Of a DNA stretch of 10,170 nucleotides, positions 1 through 5,657 are shown piece by piece. Each line of letters begins with the position of its first letter. Position 1 is the stretch's first letter. The stretch comes from Deltaproteobacteria bacterium (GTDB lineage: Bacteria > Myxococcota_A > Polyangia > JAAYKL01): positions 1 through 10,170 of the forward strand of contig JAABTR010000334.1 in assembly GCA_011389755.1 (NCBI GenBank). Reading direction: 5' to 3'. The translations under genes and the position numbers were made by a program. The notes under the pieces were generated by a model. The model searched no databases, was not told where the DNA came from, and saw only the letters and a program-made list of their open reading frames with translations.

Positions 1-2
1 CC

Positions 3-416
3 GAGGCAGGCGGGGATCCCGAGCCCACAGACCCCGAGCCGGACGGCGAAGGGCGCGGTGAAGAGCCCCCGCAGCCCATGCCCGCGCCGGAGGAGGTGCC
101 GCTGTCCGAGCTCATCAGCTGCTGCAACATGCTGGAACAGGAAGGATCCGATGAGCTGGCCGCGTGTATCGACGACCTGGCGGCGGACGACTGCGACGGC
201 TTGGAGGAATGCCTGCAGCTCGGCGACGCCGTCGTCGGTGGCGACCATGAGTCTTACGACGAGGCCACCGCCGACAAAGGCGGCGCGGGGAGCGACCGAG
301 ATGAGGGCGAGGGCGGTGATGAGAGCGCACAAACCGAAGATGACAGCGGCTGCGCCATGACACCGCGAAAACCCGGCCTGTCTTTGATCCGCGTCGTCTC
401 TCACCTGATACCCTGA
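3..416 (+). CDS. C-terminal part of an acidic, Cys-containing protein of unknown function (5' truncated)
   Basis: The frame is open from the left edge and stops at TGA 414-416, so only the C-terminus is visible. It opens with a Pro/Glu/Asp-rich linker, then has a probably helical acidic stretch with Cys residues at spaced positions (Cys-Cys, then single Cys after about 20, 11 and 6 residues; codons about 114-215). A Gly/Asp/Glu-rich low-complexity stretch and a short basic tail follow. The Cys spacing suggests a disulfide-bonded helical domain in an exported protein, but I recognise no family. Codon use is typical of the neighbouring genes. The codon-aligned minus frame is also open from GTG at 404 and would encode a signal-like hydrophobic segment. 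I prefer the plus strand because the remainder of the minus product looks like an Arg/Leu/Gly-rich shadow. The strand call is moderate only. Confidence 0.45.
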   Translation, partial: EAGGDPEPTDPEPDGEGRGEEPPQPMPAPEEVPLSELISCCNMLEQEGSDELAACIDDLAADDCDGLEECLQLGDAVVGGDHESYDEATADKGGAGSDRDEGEGGDESAQTEDDSGCAMTPRKPGLSLIRVVSHLIP

Positions 417-430
417 TCGAGCAAGGGCTT

Positions 431-461
431 TTGACTTTTCGAAAATCCTCCACACGTTAAG
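431..461 (+). promoter_or_regulatory. Possible promoter upstream of the sufC-like gene
   Basis: TTGACT at 431-436 is a good -35 hexamer (5 of 6). The only -10 candidate is GTTAAG at 456-461, with a long 19-base spacer and 3 of 6 matches, so the promoter is weak on paper. It sits in the only gap before the two-gene Suf unit. No clear IscR/Rrf2-type operator is visible. Confidence 0.2.
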
Positions 462-493
462 GCGGTTCAAAAAGGGGCGAGCCGGAGGGGGAA

Positions 494-1252
494 ATGCGCG
501 AAAAGGCCATCTTGGAAATTAGAAACCTCGTCTTGCGGATGTCCGGACGCAGCATCCTGGACGACCTCAGCATGGGGTTCGCCCGGCACCGCGTTCACGC
601 GGTCATCGGTCCCAACGGGGCGGGCAAGTCCACCTTGGCCTGCGCGATTATGGGGCTTTCGGACTATCGAAGGTACGAGGGGAGCATCCTTTTTAAGGGG
701 GAGCCGGTAGACGAGCTGCCTGTGGATCAAAGGGCCCGCAGGGGGATGACCATGGCCTGGCAGGAACCGGCGCGCTACGAAGGTCTGTCAGTGGAGAGAT
801 TCATCCTTTCGGGAGCGGCAAAAAAGTCCAAAGAAACGGTTCGAGAGGTCTTGGAACAGGTCGGCCTCGATCCGGCGCGCTACGGAGGCCGGGCTGTCGA
901 CAAGACGCTCTCGGGCGGTGAGCGAAAAAGAGTGGAGCTGGCGTCGATTCTGGCCATGAGGCCCCTTTTGGTGATCATGGACGAGCCGGACTCGGGCATC
1001 GACATGGACGCCCTCGCGCGGATCTTCGACGCGCTCGAGTTCCTAAAGGCAAACGGCTCGACCGTCCTTCTCATCACCCACAGTGTGGCGGTTTTGGAGC
1101 GCGCCGATCATGGCTTTTTGATGTGCGACGGCAAGCTCATCTGCGAGGGAGGCGTCGAGAAGATACGGCGCTACTACGCGAACAAGTGCATGCCGTGCGA
1201 CCACCCCAACGAGCCCCACAGCGATTTCGGCGAAAGGGCGGGCGATGAGTGA
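494..1252 (+). CDS. sufC: SufC-type ABC ATPase of Fe-S cluster assembly, with Cys-rich C-terminal tail
   Basis: A 252-aa soluble ABC ATPase expected to power Fe-S cluster assembly on a SufB-type scaffold in the cytoplasm. Visible motifs: Walker A GPNGAGKST (39-47), Q-loop Gln90 in WQEP, signature LSGGERKR (139-146), Walker B ending in MDEPDSGID (162-170) and switch His196. The DE(P/T)DSG(I/L)D form and ERKRxE signature are typical of SufC rather than of importer ATPases. The start is well supported by GGAGGGGG at 484-491, two bases before ATG. The sufB-like gene begins inside its 3' end (8-base overlap), implying translational coupling. Unlike textbook SufC, it ends in a tail with Cys232-x-x-Cys235-x-His237 and His242, which could bind metal. 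Family assignment is firm; placement in the minimal SufBC (SMS-like) group is inferred from the short partner and absence of sufD/sufS nearby. Confidence 0.93.
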   Translation: MREKAILEIRNLVLRMSGRSILDDLSMGFARHRVHAVIGPNGAGKSTLACAIMGLSDYRRYEGSILFKGEPVDELPVDQRARRGMTMAWQEPARYEGLSVERFILSGAAKKSKETVREVLEQVGLDPARYGGRAVDKTLSGGERKRVELASILAMRPLLVIMDEPDSGIDMDALARIFDALEFLKANGSTVLLITHSVAVLERADHGFLMCDGKLICEGGVEKIRRYYANKCMPCDHPNEPHSDFGERAGDE

Positions 1253-2189
1253 CGAACACGGCGAAATGATACGCCGACTCTACGCGAGCATCGGTGAGGC
1301 CTGCGTGATCGAGCCCAACGTGGCCCACGTGGAGGTGCACGGGAATCGGGTCTTGGGCCTTCATCTCGTCGACGGGCTCAAGGTGGAGGCGGACGAGACG
1401 GACGACGGCATCAGCGCCCGCGTCCGGGTGGAGCCGGGGCGCGTCATCGAGACGCCGGTTCGAATCTGCTTCGGCCTCTTGCCCGAGCGGGGCGTCCAGC
1501 GGATAAAAATGGACGTGGACATCGCCGAGGGGGGACGGGTGGCGGTGCTGGCGAGCTGCACCTTCCCCAACGCCGTCCAGATCCTCCACACCATGGACGC
1601 CGACATCCGGGTCGGAAAAGACGCCCAGTACCTCTACTTGGAGAGGCACGTGCACGGCAAGAGCGGCGGCGTGACGATCGTGCCCAAGGCCCGGGTGATC
1701 TTGGAGGAGGGGGCGCGCTTTCGCACCGACTTCGAGCTCATCCGCGGCCTCGTCGGCGACATCGACATCGATTACCATGCGGTGTGCGGCCCCCGCAGCG
1801 TCCTGGAGATGGCCGCGCGGGTCAGCGGAGCCGGCGACGACCGCATCAAGATCCGCGAAGAGGCAACGCTCGAAGGAGAGGCGGCCCGCGGCGTCTTGAC
1901 CACCAACGTCGCGGTGCGCGAGAGAGCCCGCGCCGAGATCTTCAACACGCTCCTGGCCACGGCGCCCTATGCTCGGGGCCACGTGGACTGCAAGGAGATC
2001 ATTCAGGGCGAGGCCCAGGCCCGGGCAACCCCCATCGTGGATGTCCGGCACCCCAAGGCCCACGTGACCCACGAGGCCGCCATCGGGAGCGTGGACTCCA
2101 AGCAGCTCGAGACCCTCATGGCCCACGGGTTGACCGAGGAAGAGGCCACCGAGCTCATCATCGAAGGGCTCTTGAGCCCGAGCCTGTAA
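1245..2189 (+). CDS. sufB: Short SufB/SufD-family Fe-S cluster scaffold protein (SMS-type SufB)
   Basis: A 314-aa member of the SufBD beta-helix family, the scaffold on which SufC acts. It is much shorter than classical SufB (about 480-495 aa) and SufD (about 420 aa), the size of the stand-alone SufB-like proteins paired with SufC in compact systems of anaerobes and archaea. The C-terminal half carries the hallmarks: GHVDCKE with Cys249, then PKAHVTHEA with His276 and Glu277, then a helical end resembling the SufC-contact region of SufB. Cys249 and His276-Glu277 lie at nearly the spacing of the functional Cys405 and His433-Glu434 of E. coli SufB, which favours SufB over SufD as the functional equivalent. 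Other Cys are at 20, 75, 105 and 181. With no SufD in view it probably forms a homodimer with two SufC. Family certain; the B-versus-D label less so. Confidence 0.92.
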   Translation: MSDEHGEMIRRLYASIGEACVIEPNVAHVEVHGNRVLGLHLVDGLKVEADETDDGISARVRVEPGRVIETPVRICFGLLPERGVQRIKMDVDIAEGGRVAVLASCTFPNAVQILHTMDADIRVGKDAQYLYLERHVHGKSGGVTIVPKARVILEEGARFRTDFELIRGLVGDIDIDYHAVCGPRSVLEMAARVSGAGDDRIKIREEATLEGEAARGVLTTNVAVRERARAEIFNTLLATAPYARGHVDCKEIIQGEAQARATPIVDVRHPKAHVTHEAAIGSVDSKQLETLMAHGLTEEEATELIIEGLLSPSL

Positions 2190-2309
2190 AAGGAAAAGAG
2201 CCTGTTCGGCGATGCCTGTGCAGCTTGGCACGCCTTTCGCTCTCCTGGTTATTCCGAGGCTTAAGACCGAGAAATAACGAGGCTTTGTGGAGATGCGGGA
2301 GGTCACACT
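2190..2309. other. Intergenic gap between sufB-like gene and exported-protein gene
   Basis: This 120-base gap shows no convincing intrinsic terminator. A very weak promoter-like pair (TTGGCA 2225-2230, GTTATT 2248-2253, spacer 17) is all I see. GGGAGG at 2297-2302 is the ribosome binding site of the next gene. Confidence 0.3.
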
Positions 2310-3254
2310 GTGACGTTTAGACAACACTTGTTAACGGGGATTGTGGCGATTGTCTTGGCAGGGCTCGCCAATCCGTCGGGGGCGACCGCGGGCAAAATCG
2401 ACGACACGAGGGACGATGTTCGAGGTTGCAGCAGCTGCGCCTCGAAGAAGAAAAGCTCGAACAAGAGCGTGTCCTGGACGCGGCATGAAAGCCACGGCCG
2501 CTCGACAGGTCATTACCACCACGGCGAGCCGGACGAAGACGACGCGCGCTTGATTTTGTTGCCGCTGGAGGCGTTCGCGTACGCCATCGCCTCGCCCTTT
2601 GTGCTCCCCCATTACCTGGTCGAGCGGGGCTGGGGCAAGCGGGGGTCGTGGCGCCGGGGCGAGTTTCCCCCTCGTCCCTACGCGCCGGGTTTCGATGGGA
2701 GCATGGGCATCGACGGCGACTCGAAGACCTTGGAGAAGAGCGCCGCGCTCGAGGGCAGAGGTGCTCGTCCCGTCAGCATGCGGTTGGCGCTCGAGTACGC
2801 GGGAGATCTCGGCGGGGTGCACCGCCCCGCCGGGTACTTTCTTTTGGACACCACCTCGCGGCTCGGTCTGGAGAGCGGCTGGTCCCACTTCGTGGAGGTC
2901 GATTGCGGCGAAGTCGACACGCTCACCTTGGGGGATGTCAACGTGATGTTTCGTTTTGCCCAGAGCGAGCACGTGCAGTTTCGCATGGGGCTGGGGCCGC
3001 GCTTCTTTATGAGCCAAGGGGTGACCGCGGTCGGGTTCAACTTCGCCTACGGCATGGATATCTTCCCGGTCAAGCCGCTCACCATCGGCCTCCACGGCGA
3101 CCTGGGCAACGCGGGTTACGCGGGGCTCGCCCACGGCCGGGTCACCCTGGGAGTCGTCTTGGGGCCGGTGGAGCTCTACGCCGGCTGGGACGCGTTGGCC
3201 ATCGGTAAAACCAGGTACCACGGGCCGGTGGGTGGTGTGCGGGGGTGGTTTTAA
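2310..3254 (+). CDS. Exported, probably outer-membrane beta-barrel protein of unknown function
   Basis: A 314-aa product starting at GTG 2310, chosen because GGGAGG (2297-2302) lies seven bases upstream and the N-terminus is then a good signal peptide (hydrophobic core about 7-20, probable cleavage after ATA at 25-27). The early mature part is polar: Cys40-x-x-Cys43, a Lys/Ser cluster, then a His-rich stretch (about 58-71) and an acidic patch. A hydrophobic segment (about 81-105) follows. From about residue 155 to the end, alternating polar/hydrophobic strands with many Gly and aromatic residues, and a terminal Phe, suggest an outer-membrane barrel of perhaps 6-8 strands. The C-terminal Phe is typical of BAM substrates. 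I recognise no named family. It follows the suf pair by 120 bases and overlaps the VMO-I-like frame by 10 bases, without evidence of functional linkage to either. Confidence 0.75.
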   Translation: MTFRQHLLTGIVAIVLAGLANPSGATAGKIDDTRDDVRGCSSCASKKKSSNKSVSWTRHESHGRSTGHYHHGEPDEDDARLILLPLEAFAYAIASPFVLPHYLVERGWGKRGSWRRGEFPPRPYAPGFDGSMGIDGDSKTLEKSAALEGRGARPVSMRLALEYAGDLGGVHRPAGYFLLDTTSRLGLESGWSHFVEVDCGEVDTLTLGDVNVMFRFAQSEHVQFRMGLGPRFFMSQGVTAVGFNFAYGMDIFPVKPLTIGLHGDLGNAGYAGLAHGRVTLGVVLGPVELYAGWDALAIGKTRYHGPVGGVRGWF

Positions 3255-3955
3255 GTGAAGCGAGTCATGGAGAGATCGGTTGCTCTCGATCTGCGAACTG
3301 CCCCCTGTTAGATCGTGCGCGGAGCCGTCACTGCGTTTCTCTCGCCAGCGACGTCGGACTCGCTCAAAAAGGCGATAAGGACTTAACCGCGGCGCTGAAG
3401 AGAATGGATGTCAGACTTCCCGTGAGGTATTTTGAGGCACGCTATGACTTCCACAGCACGGTAACTCCCGGTGTCGGGCCCTTCGGTGGCTGGAACGGCT
3501 GGGCAACGTGCCCTGCGGGCCAGTACGCAATAGGCTACAGGATGCGCGTTGAGGCATCGCTTGGCTCGGATGGCGACGACACCGCGCTCAATGCGGTTCA
3601 ATTGACCTGCGCGAACTTCGAGCGAACGCAGACGTCGATCCGCACGCCGCATTCAGGATTGTGGGGAATCTGGCATCCCGAAGCCAGTTGCACCAGTGGA
3701 CCGATGAACGGCATGCAGATCAAAATCGAGCCATCTCAGGGTTCGGGCGCGGACGACACAGGAGCAAACGACCTGATGGCAACGTGTGTCTCGGGCCAGA
3801 GCATTCACGCTGCTGGAGGGAGGAGCTGGGGATCCTGGTTTGCAGCCGCTTACTGCTCAGCAGGTTCGGCGATTTGCGGCGATGAAAGTCGGTGGGGCTC
3901 GCTTTTCCTCGCTTCCGGTGCCCCTCCCCCAAAGTACGCTCCTGCCCCCCTTTAA
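3245..3955 (+). CDS. VMO-I (vitelline membrane outer layer) domain protein, probably truncated or decaying
   Basis: Residues about 67-214 match the VMO-I beta-prism fold, built from three similar Trp/Cys-containing repeats. Repeat 1 (about 80-124) has GGWNGWATCPAGQYAIGYRM and GDDTALN; repeat 2 (about 138-183) has GLWGIW and ADDTGAN; repeat 3 (about 194-217) has SWGSW and AICG but ends in an unrelated Pro-rich tail before its own GDDTA-like part. Eukaryotic VMO-I proteins are secreted and disulfide-bonded; bacterial copies are usually exported too. Here no signal peptide can be read. The frame opens at GTG 3245 inside the previous gene, its first 60 residues look non-coding, and no alternative frame nearby supplies a leader. 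An internal ATG at 3404 would give a bare domain. The segment looks less GC-rich than its neighbours, hinting at acquisition. It may be a pseudogene fragment. Domain identity is fairly sure; expression is doubtful. Confidence 0.65.
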   Translation: MVLSEASHGEIGCSRSANCPLLDRARSRHCVSLASDVGLAQKGDKDLTAALKRMDVRLPVRYFEARYDFHSTVTPGVGPFGGWNGWATCPAGQYAIGYRMRVEASLGSDGDDTALNAVQLTCANFERTQTSIRTPHSGLWGIWHPEASCTSGPMNGMQIKIEPSQGSGADDTGANDLMATCVSGQSIHAAGGRSWGSWFAAAYCSAGSAICGDESRWGSLFLASGAPPPKYAPAPL

Positions 3956-3966
3956 AAAAAGCGCGC

Positions 3967-3972
3967 TATGAT
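3967..3972 (+). promoter_or_regulatory. Candidate -10 element (TATGAT) for a leaderless operon start
   Basis: TATGAT matches the sigma-70 -10 consensus at 5 of 6 positions and ends six bases before ATG 3979. Transcription would then start at or next to the start codon. No Shine-Dalgarno sequence precedes that ATG and no good -35 is visible, so the element is tentative. Confidence 0.35.
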
Positions 3973-3978
3973 ATCGTT

Positions 3979-5019
3979 ATGAAGGTGGAACCCGTTTGGG
4001 GACGTGCTGTGGTTGTTCTGAGTATCTGGATGACGGCGTCTGTCTTTGCCCAGTCCCCAAAACGCGCTGTAATCTTGTCGCCTCCAAGCGAAACGCAGCG
4101 CATTGGCGTCCTTAAAGACGCGGTGACGTCCCAGCTGAGCGATTTGGGGGTCGAGGTGCTGGTGCAGACCTTGGAGGACCGTGAGGTCATTTCCCAGGAT
4201 CTTCTCGGGGTCGCCGAGCGCCATCGCAAGGAGAGCCGAGCGGTCGCCGTGATCTGGGTTGGGGAGGGCGGCGTGCATGTGCTGGCGGGCGACGAGGAGC
4301 AGTCAAACCACGTCTCTCGTTCCTTGCCAACCGGGGATGGGGACTGGGAGACGCAGTGCGATGCCATCGCCTCGGTGATTCGCTCTGTGCTGTCTCCGTG
4401 GCTCGCGTCGCACGGGGCGCCCGCCATTTTGGAACGGGGGCCCGACCCCGAAGCACCGTCCCAGGTGCTCTCGATGCCGGCCCGCTTTCACGCGATCGGT
4501 GTGGCCGGGGCATACGCCCCGATGATCATGTCACGCCGGCAGCCTTGGCTGCACGGGGGGTGGCTGGGGCTGGATGTGAGGTGGCTCGAGTATTTTCGGA
4601 TGAGCGTCGGGGGAGCCATCGTGCCAGTTCTGCGTCGGCGCTCTTACGGTCTGCAGCGCATCCCCTTGCGCGTCGAGGCAGAGGGACGCTGGGCCCTGGG
4701 ACCGTGGAGCCTGGGGGCGGCGCTGTCCTATGTGCTGGACATCGCAAGAGTCCGCGGAAGTGATCTCGGCGGCGACGCGAATCGCTTTTACCACGGCCTC
4801 GGTGTGGTCGCCGTGATGGCCCACCGGCCGATTTCTTGGATGGAATTGCGCATCGTTGGGGGCATGGATTTGTATCAAGCCGCCAATCGGTACGTGGACC
4901 AAGATGGAGAAACTATCTTTCAGTACGGCCCTGTGCAGGGCCGCTTGGGCTTCGGTCTCGTTTTTTGGCTTTGGGGCGATTCGTTTTCCCTTTTTTCCTC
5001 TAAAAAGCACCCCACCTAG
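3979..5019 (+). CDS. Exported protein with a C-terminal barrel-like domain, first gene of the sigma/FecR operon
   Basis: A 346-aa product. The frame is open further upstream (to 3892), but ATG 3979 is chosen because it immediately gives a clean signal peptide (basic/polar start, hydrophobic core about 9-20, cleavage after VFA at 22-24). Residues about 28-135 look like a compact alpha/beta domain: a strand (RAVILSPP), a helix, then a strand with VAVIWVGEGGVHVLAG, ending in a helix. From about 165 to 335, Gly- and aromatic-rich alternating strands suggest an outer-membrane barrel or beta-sandwich. No named family is recognised. The ECF sigma gene begins 20 bases downstream, so the protein is probably co-expressed with the sigma/FecR pair as a sensor partner or as the output of the regulon. 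Which one is inference. No Shine-Dalgarno sequence is seen before the start. Confidence 0.75.
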   Translation: MKVEPVWGRAVVVLSIWMTASVFAQSPKRAVILSPPSETQRIGVLKDAVTSQLSDLGVEVLVQTLEDREVISQDLLGVAERHRKESRAVAVIWVGEGGVHVLAGDEEQSNHVSRSLPTGDGDWETQCDAIASVIRSVLSPWLASHGAPAILERGPDPEAPSQVLSMPARFHAIGVAGAYAPMIMSRRQPWLHGGWLGLDVRWLEYFRMSVGGAIVPVLRRRSYGLQRIPLRVEAEGRWALGPWSLGAALSYVLDIARVRGSDLGGDANRFYHGLGVVAVMAHRPISWMELRIVGGMDLYQAANRYVDQDGETIFQYGPVQGRLGFGLVFWLWGDSFSLFSSKKHPT

Positions 5020-5039
5020 AAAATGGGTGGTGAAGGCAG

Positions 5040-5657
5040 ATGATGACGAAGCGCACGAGGGCAACAAACGACAATTGGTCATTGGCAGATGAGGTGCTCA
5101 TCCGTCAGGCGGTGGCCGGTGATGCCCGGGCGCGAGAGCGCTTGGCCGCGGCCAGTTTGCCCCGTGTGCGCCGATTGGTCGGCTTTGCGTACGGACGAAA
5201 GGAAGACACAGAGGATGTCATCCAGATCGCCATGGTCACGGTGTTCAAAGACCTGTACAAGTTGCGAAATTTTGCCGGATTCAGGACCTGGATGGACAAG
5301 GTGGTCTTCAACGTCGTCCGCTACCACGGGCGCCGCAGAACGCGTCTGTTAGCCGTGTTTTCGAAAAACGAGCTTCGGGATTCGGATTCCATCGATGCGC
5401 GTGACCCGGAAAAACGACACGCAAGTGCCCAACTTTTTCATAGGATTCAGCGCCACTTGGACAATGTCTCCGCAAAAAAACGCACAGCAGCGGTGATGTC
5501 CTTGTTCTTTGGCTACGTCGATTCCGAAATTGCGGAGCTGGTGGGGTGCAGCGTTGAGACCGCCAAAAAGCGGGTCCAGCACGGGCGTAAAGAGCTTTTT
5601 TCCCGGTTTGAAAAAGACCCCGAGTGTCGACGTCTTCTCGAGGAGGTGGGAAGATGA
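5040..5657 (+). CDS. ECF-type RNA polymerase sigma factor
   Basis: A 205-aa alternative sigma factor expected to redirect RNA polymerase to a small envelope regulon. Region 2 covers about 34-98, with the core-binding stretch around EDTEDVIQIAMVTVFK and the -10-contact helix with FRTWMDKVVFNVVR. Region 4 covers about 130-188, with the helix-turn-helix around DSEIAELVGCSVETAKKRV. Region 3 is absent and the linker is short, as expected for ECF sigmas. Start: two ATGs in a row (5040 and 5043) preceded by GAAGG at 5031-5035. Its stop TGA overlaps the ATG of the next gene (ATGA at 5654-5657), the usual coupling of a sigma factor with its anti-sigma. I see no clear GGAAC-type autoregulatory promoter upstream of the operon, so autoregulation is not shown by the sequence. 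Confidence 0.92.
   Translation: MMTKRTRATNDNWSLADEVLIRQAVAGDARARERLAAASLPRVRRLVGFAYGRKEDTEDVIQIAMVTVFKDLYKLRNFAGFRTWMDKVVFNVVRYHGRRRTRLLAVFSKNELRDSDSIDARDPEKRHASAQLFHRIQRHLDNVSAKKRTAAVMSLFFGYVDSEIAELVGCSVETAKKRVQHGRKELFSRFEKDPECRRLLEEVGR

Noticed and set aside
1784..2320. 178-codon Arg-rich plus-strand frame within the SufB gene
   Set aside because: Frame-shifted reading of sufB with an Arg/Gly/Pro/His-rich product, typical of the wrong frame in GC-rich coding DNA.
1137..2327. 396-codon minus-strand open frame opposite the SufC/SufB genes
   Set aside because: It lies wholly opposite a well-recognised SufB-family gene and the 3' end of sufC, is His/Leu/Asp-rich with no motif, and is the usual antisense shadow in GC-rich DNA.
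2331..3221. 296-codon minus-strand open frame opposite the exported protein gene
   Set aside because: The plus frame has a ribosome binding site, a signal peptide and a barrel-like C-terminus. The minus product is Arg/His/Pro-rich without such signs.
3273..3292. Perfect 6-bp inverted repeat (AGATCG / CGATCT, 8-base loop) after the exported-protein gene
   Set aside because: Short, only moderately GC-rich and not followed by a T-run, so it is not a convincing terminator and is likely to be chance.
3987..3992. GGAACC resembling an ECF -35 element near the head of the sigma operon
   Set aside because: It lies inside the coding sequence that starts at 3979, and no matching ECF -10 element is found at the right distance.
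5004..5036. C-rich/G-rich pairing (CCACC ... GGTGG) between the first operon gene and the sigma gene as a terminator
   Set aside because: The stem is five bases, no T-run follows, and it runs into the sigma gene's ribosome binding site, so termination here is unlikely.
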